NCBI GenBank assembly: GCA_031213475.1
Contig: JARUPZ010000009.1
Location: 8,775,601 to 8,839,600 of the forward strand
Length of the DNA stretch: 64,000 bases
Reading direction: 5' to 3'
Source: Nereocystis luetkeana
Lineage: Eukaryota; Sar; Phaeophyceae; Laminariales; Laminariaceae
In this document: piece after piece, positions 53,165-64,000 of the stretch
How positions within the stretch are numbered: position 1 is the stretch's first letter
Layout of the letters: the number at the start of each line of letters is the position of its first letter
Made by a program: the position numbers and the translations under genes
Notes under the pieces: model-generated
Databases searched by the model: none
What the model saw: only the letters and a program-made list of their open reading frames with translations
What the model was told of the DNA's origin: nothing

Positions 53165-55104
53165 CTGTATCTCTGGGGTGCTTTCCATGGGGGCCATCGG
53201 CAGACATCCGCCCGAAGTGAGGTTATATTGTTTATGGCACGTTTCCGGTTGCGTCCTAGGCTCGACCTCGAGAGGCACAAAACCCGAGGCGTTTTTGGCT
53301 GTTTCTCCGAAGCCTGAGGGGCTAGCGTCCAAGAGCGTAACGCCTTTTCGACATCGATTGTGGGTTATCTACATGTTTCTGTCTAATATCAGATGAACCA
53401 TAAGACTTCCCTCTCCACCCCTGGTTGTTCCGCCCCCGCTCTCATCTATCTGGTTGGGCGTCTCAGGTCCACTAGACACTAGTATGAACCGTACAGTCTC
53501 AACGGACCCTTCGAGTTTGTTGTCGATCAAGAGAGAAGCATTGCGCGTTTTAGTGTGTGTGTAGGATTTCAAACACTCCGCGTCAAGCCACACCGTGCGC
53601 ACCCCGCGTGTAAAGGAGTAAATATTTTCCGATATCAGGACTCTGGTTTATCACTCGTCATATTCGATTTTTTCCCCCTGTTTCGTCTCCGGGGAGATCA
53701 CAGCCGGAAGCCAGGGTCAACGTCAGCGTAGATCACGGAGGAGTCGTTGAAACGTCGCGTGGTTACGGTCCGACGTACCGCGTGAACCAGATTCTGGCAG
53801 AGGGCGGGCGATTGGCGTAGGAAGGGCGGGGGGGGTGGAAACCGGGTGTTTGTGCATGGTCTGGAGCTGATGGGGATAGTGAAGTCAGCTTACGCGATGA
53901 TGATGATGAGGAGGAGGAAGGACTTGTCAGCTAGACATGGAAACGGAGTCGGTGTAGATGACGGGTGAGTACACGCCAAGGGTGCCGTAACGTACCGCGG
54001 ATCACCTCCGGTATCAAGATGTGAACGCACCGGTGCCACGCCATAGCTCACAGAAGGACGGCGCACAGTCTCACTTCTTTGCGCGTAACGACACCGGAGA
54101 TCAACGGCGACATAGCCAGGGGTTTCCACACACGGAAGCTTGGCGGTCAATCGCCAGCGTAGACCGTTTTCGTCAACACCACACGGATCTACAGTGTACG
54201 TGTAGCGCCTGGGCAATGCCAGCTATTCTTGCCTTTTTTCTTTTCGTGAAGAGTCTAGATTGTGTTTCGAGCGGGGTCGCGGGAGTTTCTCGTCAGGCTT
54301 ACCTCTTGTTCAAAGGCGTTTTCGTTCAGCGCTGCCAATACTACGGAGTCAAATGCTCCACGTTTTCCGGTTCATTTTTAAAGTGCGTTGTGCGTGCTTG
54401 CATTGTCTTGTCCTTGTGTGTAATATATTCCCGGTGCGTCGTGATTGGGTGGGTCAGGGGCAGGTTGTGAATGCCTTCACCGGTACATATACGTAGTTCG
54501 AAGGTGATGGGGCGAGGTGAAGATGTAAGAGGGGGGGGGGGACAGGGGGGGTAGGGGATTTTCCTGCAAGTGGACATCAAGGGGTGAACACGTTTGTGAA
54601 GTCTTGCGCACAAAAGCCGGTTGTGGGGGGTAAACCATTGATGTTTCGTTCTGGTGTGATGTTGTTGACTGTTTTGGTAGGGCGTTTGCCCTGCCAACAC
54701 GTTTGCCTCATGTACGTATATATGTGTTTGTGTTTGTGCTTTTGTGCGGGTGCCTTGTTTTTTTATATTTGAGTGAAAAATACTGACGGGGGCTGATCCG
54801 GATCTGTCTCAATGGTCTATGTCTGAATCCGTGAAATTGGAAGTCACTGTTACCCAATCCGATCTTCCGAGTCAGTGCAGTGAGTTTTTGTTTTCCATTG
54901 TCCGCCAATAAACCAACAACAAACAACACCATACGGATATACCTCGGCACTTTTCTTATGACCCGTGCAACCGTCTCTAGGTTGAACTTGATGGCGGTAT
55001 AGCCCTCTGAATATCCCAAACATCTACGGCTGACGGCGAATGTCTCAAACTGACCCCCCTCCGACAAAATATCCTTTGTTTCATCCGATGTCGATTGCGT
55101 TGCG
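52981..55104 (-). CDS. Arrestin-like protein candidate, five exons, 5' incomplete
   Basis: Reading the minus strand, five segments join with matching phases at GT-AG sites: 55104-54943, 54208-54075, 53640-53419, 53313-53241 and 53164-52981 (stop TAA). The product (about 257 residues seen) includes YTVDPCGVDENGLRWRLTAK, then LPCVETPGYVAVDLRCRY, then TVWLDAECLKSYTHTKTRNA and SLLIDNKLEGSVETVRFILV. It ends with FVPLEVEPRTQPET, KARLRLSLI and ELDVTIPQTHADTPLQF. The order of strands (LPxxxP...RY; N-x-L-x-x-x-V-x-x-V-x-F-x-L; lPLxVxPxTQP; L-x-V-x-I-P) is what arrestin N- and C-domains show. The first exon does not look arrestin-like. Arrestin-fold proteins are membrane-trafficking adaptors. Family assignment is inference; the existence of a gene is better supported. 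Confidence 0.5.
53241..53313 (-). CDS. Minus-strand gene, fourth visible exon
   Basis: The acceptor is CCCCTCAG and the donor GTGCCA. It encodes FGETAKNASGFVPLEVEPRT. The intron after it would be only about 76 nt. Confidence 0.42.
53419..53640 (-). CDS. Minus-strand gene, third visible exon
   Basis: The acceptor is ACCAGAG and the donor GTGGAG. It encodes LISENIYSFTRGVRTVWLDA through VRFILVSSGPETPNQ, the most arrestin-like part. Confidence 0.5.
54075..54208 (-). CDS. Minus-strand gene, second visible exon
   Basis: The acceptor is TTGCCCAG and the donor GTGAGAC. It encodes YTYTVDPCGVDENGLRWR to DLRCRYAQR, 44 codons plus split codons on both sides. Confidence 0.5.
54943..55104 (-). CDS. Minus-strand gene, first visible exon
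   Basis: An open frame containing STSDETKDILSEGGQFETFA and YSEGYTAIKFNLETVARV. The donor is GTATAT. The 5' boundary (CGTAGAG) is uncertain because an in-frame stop lies just beyond it. Confidence 0.4.
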
Positions 55105-55151
55105 CTCTACGCGCAAGTATTAGCCTCGCTTGGTGTTCATCTCAGAGGACA

Positions 55152-55980
55152 AATGGCGAATATGTTCCCGTTCCGAGAGGTATGCTTCTTTGCGTCTATA
55201 GCTATTTGATTGGCTGCTATCGAGCCTAACGTAACCTACAGCACGACTGAATGTCCGCTTGATATATGTACGAGCGTATACAGAGATTCTAACGCGAGGC
55301 CCTCTTAGGGTTAGTGGCTAATTTGTTTAGGCCCCACCCCTAAAATACATGAGGAGCTAAAACAGTTCACCCAAAAAACATGACTTCGATTCACGTTCAT
55401 TCCTGGCAAACCCGCTCCAGAATCACATGGCGATTGATTTCCCGTTCAGAGTGGCATTGTTGTTTGCGACGAACCCATTCGATTGGCTGCTGTCGATCGT
55501 AGCTTACAGTACGGTTCGACGAAGCGCCGATTTGTTTCGTACGAGCGAAGACAGAGCTCCACGCGGGGAAAGGCGAAGCCCTTTTTTAGATGGTGACACA
55601 TTGTTCGGAGGCACCACCCCTATGAGGCATGAGGAGTTAACCTATATCACACGAGACATGAATTCGAAGGACTTTTGTCGCTCGCAAACCGACCAAAGAA
55701 TTGCATGGCGATTGCGTTCCCGTTCGGTGTGGTAGTAGGCTTGTGCGTCGAAATCGATCTGATTGTCTGCTACAGAGCTTAGCTTACCGTGCGGTGCGAT
55801 GAAACGTCGGTTTGGTACGTAAGAGCGTACACAGAGCTTCTCACATGCGACCGCAATGCCCTTGTAAGAGTGTTGCTAGATTTGCCGACACCCTCGCTCG
55901 AGGAGCCAAAATATGTCACCGCAAACATAACTCCGGAGAACTTTTGTTCCTCGGAACCCGACCCAGAATTTCATGCGCTA
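55152..55980 (+). repeat. Three-unit tandem array, 276-bp unit
   Basis: Unit starts are at 55152, 55427 and 55703, each with ATGGCGA-T--TTCCCGTTC. Within units, GATTG-CTGCT-TCGA, CTTA-AGTACG, TACGAGCG-A-ACAGAG and GAGGAG-TAA recur. The middle unit is open for 102 codons from ATG 55427, but the other two have stops, so I do not call a protein. Confidence 0.88.
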
Positions 55981-56028
55981 GTCCTGAAAATGTGTAACAC
56001 CAGGGAACGTATGACACTAACAGGTCGT

Positions 56029-56380
56029 CCCCACGCCCCGATGGTTCAAGTCGCTAACCTCGAATTCTGCTTGTGTGTTGAGTCCTGGGTTCGAGCCCCA
56101 GGTGGGTCGGACATTTGCCTTTATTTGCAAAAATAAAAATAAAAAGGATTCAATTGTTGAGAGCGCCTTGCAGCGTGGGTAGGCCCATTTCGATGCGAGT
56201 CGAAGAGGGAAGAAAAGGCTGGAATCTTCTCGCGATAAAAATGATGGCACGTACCGTAGCGGGAAGTGGGTAGACGAGCCTGCTATGTGACCCCGGATCT
56301 GAGTTACGAGTAGGAAGGAGACAGAGAAGAAGATGCGCGAAGATAATAAATGAGATGAGCAAAAAGATAAAATATAACAA
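56029..56380 (+). mobile_element. SINE-like tRNA-derived repeat
   Basis: A tRNA-like head has a D-arm-like GATGGTTCAAGTCGC and a perfect B box, GGTTCGAGCCC (56088-56098), inside a 5-bp T stem (CTGGG/CCCAG). No good acceptor stem forms, so it is not a functional tRNA. An A-rich linker (CAAAAATAAAAATAAAAAGG) follows, then a body shared with 48450-48700 (repeat H). Confidence 0.55.
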
Positions 56381-56937
56381 AATCGCATAGTTTACGAGCG
56401 CCATCGGTAGGATAATTTCAAGCCGAAGAGTGCCACCCAGACCGTGGGATGAGTGGAAGGTGGAGTCATAGGACGTGTGGTAGACCTCGATCCCTCTTGG
56501 CTCAACGCTCTGTAAACAGTTTCTAAGAAGGAGGACGCCTGCTGCGTTAGGTGCAGCGTCGCCAAAATGAATCTCACCCGGTACGAAAAATCGTCTGTTG
56601 GTTTTCTCTTTTCACGTCATAGATATTTTACGAGGTAGAGGTATCCACGAATCTTAGTGGATCTACGGATCTTATGTTTGGGGGTGAGAGACCCGTGTAT
56701 ACAGCAGTCATCTGCATCGTTCATGCACGCGTGCCTGGATTGGATCTGTACTATACACCATATCGTGCACGTCCTCGCACTAGGGTATATATGTGGAACT
56801 GTAAATGATCTGCCTGTCGAACATAATCTGCCCGAGCCGCAGGATGCTTGTATGTCTTCTCGCTTGCAAACACGGCGGGATAACCTACGCGCGAAATCTG
56901 CAGATTATGTGGACAATAGTTCCACGGTTGAGCTGAC

Positions 56938-57046
56938 TATTACGGGGGACCCTAGTTAACAGGACCAATGGTATACATAAAAACCTATATATTTAACCAT
57001 TTTTACTAAGAATAGTTGGTCCTGTTAACTATCGCCCCCCGTAATA
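56938..57046 (-). mobile_element. TA-MITE copy 16
   Basis: Full-length, with TATTACGGGGGACCCTAG and ACTATCGCCCCCCGTAATA ends and a standard core. Confidence 0.93.
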
Positions 57047-58853
57047 GTGCAATCCGCGAAGCAAGGCTCCAATAATTTCTAGCGGGAGCATTTGTCGACA
57101 GCTCCGAAACGTTGATAGCACCGTGGCTGACGCAAGGGCCTGGGTGCGCCCGGCGGGGCGGCGGGGACCCCTCAGTGATGTCAGATCGAACGTTCTGGGT
57201 CTCATTGTGATATTTTACACCTGTTGTTGGCTCGAATCCCGAGTGGACCAATCAGGGCATGTTTGAACTCCCTCCAACGAGCATGGGAACAAACGGAACG
57301 GGACGAGGCTGTTCGTGGTAGTTCGTTCCGTTCCTATGTACAAAAACGTTTTGGGATCCATGAAGAATTCGTGCACACTATTTCGTGAAATACGGCAGTT
57401 AGTTGTATGCAAGCTTGCTCAAGTTGCACGCAACCACATGCATGTCAAACACAGCAGTATCTACATGAAACTTACATCGAGCGTGCAACTCGCATGCAAA
57501 GGCCAACGGTTATTGCTAAATGTCGTGCAAGACCCAGGTGGACGGCACCCACCCACGTTTTCGACCGCCTACCACAATATTGGTGGCGAACACACCATTC
57601 TTGTTGCTCCTTCCCCGTTCCTTGTTGAACGTAGTCATAATTAAAGATTGCCTTGGCGTTATCACCTGTCTACTGTATGCGCAGCGAGGGCACCCACCGC
57701 CACGGGCCGGCTTGGTGTCCCGCCCGTGCCTTACGACAAATCAATGCATTTTGTAGCAGCAGCAGGAGCTTGGACGTGTTGTTGCAACGGGAGGGACGGG
57801 TGAAGTGGAGACACGACACGCATTTTAAACGTTGAAATGTGCTGAGCTTGATGGGCGGTTGCTCTCTGTTTTTAACTTACCCGCCGGAGTTTGAACAACC
57901 AACAAAATGCTATGTCACTCGGGAGCAAAATCAGGTCATCACCCGATGACGCAGTGTCGGTTACGTTTGGCTGTCAGTTTCCCCCTGCTGCCATACGTCC
58001 CAAGAATGTCACAGTCCTATATACATAAGCTAATGAGGAGGTAGATTAGAGCCTAAACAGAACACATACGGTTGAGGTATCCCACTCGCCTGAAATAGGG
58101 CAACCTTCGACAAAATTGCCTCGAACTCGCAGCCGAGGGAGGTTTGTGTCTTCAAATTGACTTGAAAAAATATCCTTTTGAAAAGCGTAACAAACACAAC
58201 ACGGAAACGTCCACAGGAGGTATGTGTGTATGCAAATCGAAACGCCAGCAGTAGCCTTTGCAGAACATCTGATACACGCCAAACGGCTATTCACATATTC
58301 ATGAAAGACAGTTACGGGATCCGTTCTAAGTTCATTTTTTAATTTTTGTTACGCTTGTTATCCGACAATATGCAGCATGAGCTTCAACATTTGACCAATA
58401 ATCAAAACATTCCTGAAAGACGAAATCCCCGGACACAAAGGAAACCTATGCACACGATTCATCTTTCGTCTATGCCTACTTCCTTTTATGCTTCGTGTAC
58501 GATACTCTATGTGTTGGGCTTTGCTGCCTCCAACATCTAAATATGTACCTGGTACTCGTTAATTTATATTCCTAAATCCTAAGCCGCATCCGAGCTCCAT
58601 CCCCACGCCATCGGTGAGGCTCTGTCATCTCCTCCCCCCTTTGCTTCTTCTCGCTTCTCGACGACCCCTAAGCTGGAGTCTAAATCGCGATACCTTCCTC
58701 GAAATGACGACCTGCGTAGTCACCGAGCCAAGTTGGAGTAGGCGTTCCTTCACCAATCCTTTCCTTCCCATCGACCCACCATCCCCCCCCCCCCCCCCCC
58801 CGACACTAGCTGATAGCTGGGCGATGAACGTACTGCCCCCTTCCCCGGGGTCC
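57047..58853. other. Unassigned stretch
   Basis: A B-box-like GGCTCGAATCCCGAG lies at about 57229-57243 without a foldable tRNA. A poly-C run lies at 58786-58801 just before the next MITE. Open frames are short and none is recognisable. Confidence 0.45.
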
Positions 58854-58962
58854 TATTACGGGGGGTCATAGTTAATAGGACCTGTGGTAAACAATAAAAC
58901 CTAAATAATTCAACATTTCTACTTGCAATATTTGGTCATATTAACTATGGTCCCCCGTAATT
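58854..58962 (-). mobile_element. TA-MITE copy 17
   Basis: The left end is TATTACGGGGGGTCATAG. The right end is ACTATGGTCCCCCGTAATT, with the final A of the TA changed. Confidence 0.92.
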
Positions 58963-61900
58963 GTTATAAGGCCAGGAATAAGATTCCGGTTGCCTCTCCC
59001 ATGCAGCGTGCCTGAGGTGTCGAACGAAGGTCACCATAACCTACAGTAAGTAATCGATCACAGACATTGTATATTTCAAGTTCCCCTCGGTGTATGCCGT
59101 TGAGACATGCTAACTTTCTGGTGTCTACGTATCATCAGATGAAACTGCGGTACACCAGGGACCAGGTGGTGATAGTCTGTAGAAGAGGAGAGGACGACAT
59201 TGTCGAACATCAGGAAAGGGCATTTGAGCAGGAGAAAACCCACACAGCAAGCAGAGATACACTGGCCCCTAGGTACTGCGTGCAACTGCACAATACCGTC
59301 AACCTCATGTACCTTGTGGTGTTCAGAACGGTAGACTCATACGTACGATTGTTTATCCATAATACCGGGTTCGGACAGCACCAGCTTTCCTGGCTGCGAT
59401 GACCTGAATGGAAAAACTCTATCTACACGGGTAGCTGCTGAAATTTCCCCGTTTTATTTAGGAAAGACTCAGTTACAGCTTCTGCGTATTGAATGCAACT
59501 GAGTATACTAGGTACCGGTTGGTAATGCCCTAAAAACGACAGGAGGACCAGGACATTGACAAGCAGGGTCTCATTAGATTATCCAAACTGGAAGCGGAGT
59601 CAACTCATCTCTGTTGCTGACCGGCGAGCTATTGATGGTCGAGTTGCAATATTTGCGGCGTTAACGACCCTCGCCTTACCAACTAGTTCGGCGCGCAAAG
59701 ATATCGGGGGCAACGACGGCCTGGAGAGCAATAAGTTCTGTACACGGGTATATCCGGACCATTGCCAGCGGGCATGAATGGATGCCCTGCAAGCAAGAGC
59801 AGTGCCCCTTCCGGCCTGAACGGCCTTCGACTTTTTACCAGTAACGCACCCAGTACACAAATATACCGGGGCCCCAGGCGTCCTAGAGGGGAAACACTGT
59901 TAATACGCAAATTTACTCGGCTCAAAGCGGGGGGGGGGGGGGGTGGGGTATGCCCCGGCTTGAAGGGCAGCAAGCAAGAGTGATATTCCCTGTTTCTGGA
60001 GAGGCTGCCACATAGAGTATGATACAGGTTTCCCTAGCGGACTGTCTCACAGAACGGGAAGAAAGCGCCCTGTCGTGGAGGGCAGCGAACTGCTAGGATA
60101 CTCCCTGTTGGGGAGGGTCCACCACCTACATATTGCGCGGGCTTAATTAGCGGGTAGTCAGGCAGCACATGAATCAAGCGCCCCAACCGCAAGGATGCCG
60201 GACTACCCACCTCTTTCGTATCGGAGCTGGGCCGGAAGAACGGTCGTCGTCGGCTTGGAGATACTTGGTCACCTATTCACGGTCGAACCCCCTGACTTCT
60301 AGGCCTACTTTTACTACCGATGTGGTCGTTGGTTTCGCTCACCCCCGAGCTATGTAAGGGAAGCCTAAACAAGCTAACGCATAGACTGCGTGATTTTTGT
60401 TGTAGTCACCCTACACACAGCTCAGGTGTTGGTGCTCTGACCGGTTTCGAAGTCTCTAGGTAGCCTGTCTCTGGACAACCCTTTTATACTAAAGAAAGTC
60501 CATGTTTTGAACTCCCAGCTGGATTGTGGTTAGGGCCTGTGACTTGACCGAGTGCCACTTAGAGCCTGTCATTGTTGACCAGTGTTAGCCATGCTTCGGA
60601 CTAATGGCTGGACCGACCCTCTTAGGGCATCTATGTAAGGCCGTACGAGAGGCATTTAGTCTACGCTCTGCAGGCACAAGCAACCGCGAAATCAGATATC
60701 CCTCAGACATGATAGTGCTGTACGTGACTTTCACGTAGACATACCCACAGCCTCGCCGTCCCGCGCTACCCTGTGAAAGGTCACGATCCTGCGAGAGCTC
60801 CGTAGCCATAGCAGAAAATCGCACAGGTATCCGAAAAAAACGATCTTGCTAATCGACGCACCCTAGCCGGAGAATCCACCGTACTGTCGAAGGTCGTTGT
60901 TTTTTTCAGCTTGCACAGATGATGCCAGAGAGGCAAACACAAACCTTACGTGTCGCCTACATGAACTTAGTGTGAGCTGGGTTGAACTGGGTGTGATTGT
61001 GGAAAGAACGAAAAAATGTTCCGCAAGCGATCGGAGAACGACGCCCGGGCGGTCTCTGAGAGGTGGAGGTAGGCAAGCGCATTTCGCGTGGGAGCTCCGG
61101 AGAGCAGAAATGTATTTTTCAAGTGTGGCCAGTGCAAACTAGTTGCTGAGGAAAACAGAGTGAAATCAATATCAACCTTTCTCCTGGGTTGCCGAGAGCA
61201 CGGTATTCAGAGCACGAGCTCACTCTAAAACCATGTAAAAACGTAGGCATCGGCGGGAGGAATATCGCAAGAGGTAGATACTCCGCTCGCTTGACCGATC
61301 GGTCCTCCCGGGCAGGGGGGCAGAGACCCCGACGCGCGCGCGCTAACCATGCACGGGGGGGTGAACCCTAGGAGCGGGCGAAAGGGAATTGGGCGGTGAC
61401 TCAGCTAAAAATACGTTCATAGTGCAGTTATGCACGTATGAACGGCAGCCAGAATATGTCCTCTAGGAGGCAGTGGTTGTTTTCTGAATGACGGCCGATC
61501 GACTGTTTTCATGGCCGTCGATGGACTGCTGTATGTAGAGGGTAAAACTTCGATTTCGGGACGACGCCAACCCAAAGCCGGCCTGCTTCACCTGAAAAGG
61601 TCTGGAATCAAGAAACCGACCCCCAAGACTTCAAGTGGACCCATTCTCCGAGGGGCGGGATGAGAGGGTTTGGGGTGAACGCCTGAGGCGCAGTTTTTTG
61701 GGTAACAATCACCTTTTGGTTTGTCTAGCCACGTTGATGCACGGGAATTCACGTAACACAAATTGCTCTCTTGACAACCGAACGACCGCAAAATGTCCTT
61801 CCAGGTTGGCACGACCCTCGAACCACGGAAACGGTTGGTTGCCAAATTTGCTCGCGACGTCAACAACTCGCCATTCGAGCCCAAATGTCGTCGGCACCCC

Positions 61901-63340
61901 CGCGCTCACGTCTGACAGGCCTGCTCGAGGCATGCAGTACGGGGCTGCAGGGTCCGCTTGAATCCGAGGCGTGTCGGCCACGGCCGCATCCTCGTGTATG
62001 CAAGGGCAGGGGGAGCAGGCCAGAAAAACAAAATCATCGGGTTTTTTTCGCAGAAACAAGAGGTTTTACACGCAAGTTTTATTCCTTCAACGAAAAAGAC
62101 TAGTTAAGACGTTGGAAGGGTAGCATTACGATATATATGGAGACGGTATCCTTGCAGATAAGCAGGTGTAACTAAGAACTCCATGGTGTACCATCTATTC
62201 GTCCAGGTTTAGGTTCATCTCGAGACAGCCCCATCACGCGACCAGCTAGCTGCGTACCGGACAAGGCTTGGCAATAGAGCGAGCGGCCTCGAACAGTTGG
62301 AGATGGGTCATGCCCGGAGGGAAATTTTTTCAATCATGTGGCTGCGCAACGTGCACATAGTGAACGGTTGATTACAGCAGCACGTATAGCAGCACGGAGA
62401 ACGCTAGATACAAAGTATTCGAAGCAGTTGTGTTATGGTGGCCATCCCATGCTCCCCAAAAATGGAAACGACAAATGTAATTTATAGTTTGCTTGCTGCT
62501 GTTGCTGCTGCTGCTACCCAACCAAAGCCGTACGGGCACGAGAACGAGTACTTTCTTCAGAACGATGCACCCCGCCCGAGACCAAGCGGGCGCACAGCGT
62601 ATACCGAGGGAATCAAAAGGACAACTTTGTGGTCTGCTTCAACCCCGATTCTGTTTTGCTCCTCCTGTTACGGTGTTGGTGAGTATAATATAGTTTTCGC
62701 GAGCAGTAACGTTGGGGCTCTATCATATTGATCGATAAAACAATGCGTTACGACCTCGATAACCAGTCGTCACACCGGAAGGATGGATCCTCCACCACAC
62801 CAAGCGGACGCAGAGCGTATAGTAAGAGTGGCCTGTAGCTCGTCACCCGTCAAACTTCAGCATAACCTCTCGAGCCTGTTTGCTCAGCGGATGTCGTATT
62901 GTGTCAGATAGGGCGACTTGTAGTAGCAGGTGACATTGTTTTGGATCGTTAAGACAACGACAGCAGCGATCGTTTCTGTAAGATTGCCGGTCTGTGAGCT
63001 TGATATTTTGGGCGATGTTCTACATAGATAGGTTGTTACTGGGTTCACACTAATAATTTGCAATCCTCAGAAAACTAACAGTATCGTCGAGCAGAGGGGC
63101 CATGGGTAGCATCAGAGATCGGAATGACCCCGTGTTTCTTTTTGTTCGGGTTGGACATTATACGTTAGGCAAGTACGTCCGTGCGTGCAGTTGACTCACT
63201 GTTTCACCTCATATGCAGCATGCAGCAACAAAAAATACGAATTGCGCACATTGTAGCATGTAACACCAAGTATCAGAAGTAAACACATGTGAACAACTAC
63301 TACTGTGGTTGCAATATTATTGATGATGATGTTATCTCAT
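58963..63340. other. Unassigned stretch
   Basis: A poly-G tract lies at 59929-59942. An ATG frame at 61794-61916 begins MSFQVGTTLEPRKRLVAK and is protein-like for 41 codons, but it has no support and two other frames compete. A diverged duplication pairs 62560-62610 with 62780-62825 (ACCAAGCGGnCGCAnAGCGTATA). No gene is called. Confidence 0.4.
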
Positions 63341-63451
63341 TATTACGGGGGACCATAGTTAACAGGACCTATGGTACACATAACAACCTATATGTTTTAA
63401 ACCATTTTTACTAACAACATTTGGTCCTGATAATTATGGCCCCCAGTAATA
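63341..63451 (-). mobile_element. TA-MITE copy 18
   Basis: Full-length. The left end TATTACGGGGGACCATAG is at consensus, and the right end is TTATGGCCCCCAGTAATA. Confidence 0.93.
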
Positions 63452-64000
63452 ATAATAGCAGGTTCATTGCATGTTACCAGGTACGTTACTATTTTATGCA
63501 TCCAACTGTAGCCGGCAAAATAATACCCGTTTGAAATTTCGATACTAGATCAAGCGATGACTGTATTTCCGTCCATTATGTGTCCTTTTAGTGTAGTACC
63601 TGGTGTACTTCAGAGCTGTAGCAGTGCCTAGGTACAGCAGCATTATTACCTGTTACGTACACGTATGTAGAAGTAGTTATGTCGTGTAGTCGTACTTTAC
63701 TACGGTATGTTCAGGCAGCAGAGGATCTCACGCAGCAGTAAGTAGACGTATAGACTCCTTTGCTTCGCTCGGCGTCAACTAACTGCGTCTCTCCAACCCA
63801 GTAATTTTTAAAGTGTCCAAAGTGTAACGTCCAAACTCCAGACTGAACGTACGAAATGGCTCGCATCCTGTGTCCCAGGTCAAGTATCGTCAAGCTCAAC
63901 CCCGTATCGAAAACGCCTTTTCAAGTCTAAGGGAGTTTTTCTTCTTTACTATTTTTTTTTCCCCGGCCCCGCTACTAAAAATTGCCTATTATGCTATTTT
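63452..64000. other. Right end of the window, nothing assigned
   Basis: Contains two ACCTGGT/ACCAGGT motifs (63477, 63598) and a short frame on the minus strand. No supportable gene. Confidence 0.5.

Noticed and set aside
53690..53850. Extra minus-strand exon (NLVHAVRRTVTTRRFNDSS)
   Set aside because: It is protein-like, but it could not be joined in phase between the 54075 donor and the 53640 acceptor, which already match each other.
56029..56110. Functional tRNA gene
   Set aside because: The B box and T stem are good, but no 7-bp acceptor stem or regular anticodon arm forms. A SINE head explains it better.
1..64000. CRISPR arrays, bacterial operons, rRNA genes, telomere repeats
   Set aside because: No regularly spaced direct repeats of CRISPR type, no Shine-Dalgarno-linked gene strings, no rRNA core sequences and no TTAGGG/TTTAGGG arrays were seen.

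Overview
This window looks like eukaryotic nuclear DNA from a gene-sparse, intron-rich and repeat-rich genome. Protein-coding sequence is in short exons with GT-AG introns (donors are often GTGAGA, GTGAGT or GTGAGC). Most of the remainder is short non-autonomous DNA transposons, degenerate interspersed repeats, tandem arrays, poly-G/poly-C tracts and CAG/AGC or AGT microsatellites. The style (long introns, poly-Ser from AGC runs, a secreted beta-helix membrane protein) would fit a brown alga or another stramenopile. That assignment is inference; no rRNA or organelle marker is present to prove it.

Three genes can be supported. (1) Plus strand, 3532-10011: six exons of a Bax-inhibitor-1/TMBIM (Lifeguard) seven-helix membrane protein, complete to its stop codon. 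The N-terminal exon or exons were not found. (2) Plus strand, 34915-52623: a six-exon gene, all introns in phase 0, for a predicted 1634-residue single-pass membrane protein. It has a signal peptide, a right-handed beta-helix-like ectodomain, one transmembrane helix and a long low-complexity acidic tail. Its first intron is about 9.6 kb and is full of transposons and tandem repeats. (3) Minus strand, about 55104-52981: a chain of five phase-compatible exons whose C-terminal part has the strand pattern of an arrestin-like fold. It is convergent with gene 2. Genes 2 and 3 are splice models built by eye.

Mobile elements: 18 copies of a roughly 110-bp MITE with TA target sites (termini TTACGGGGGACC / GGTCCCCCGTAA), including one copy nested in another, two copies sharing a TA, one inside an AGT microsatellite, and one split by an 874-bp hAT-like element. 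There are two intact roughly 97-bp palindromic MITEs with TTAA target sites (piggyBac-like), one 832-bp element with TAA duplications and GGGCCC termini (PIF/Harbinger-like), and three copies of a 245-350-bp element with GAGTCACCCCAC termini. Several older repeat families appear as diverged pairs.

Layout: 1-3.5 kb repeats; 3.5-10 kb TMBIM gene; 10-34.9 kb mostly repeat and unassignable DNA with a strange CCATGG-rich block at 31.2-32.2 kb; 34.9-52.6 kb beta-helix gene; 53-55.1 kb minus-strand arrestin-like gene; 55.1-56 kb a 276-bp tandem array; 56-64 kb a SINE-like repeat, MITEs and unassigned sequence. Throughout the window the octamer ACCTGGTA/TACCAGGT is present in large excess.
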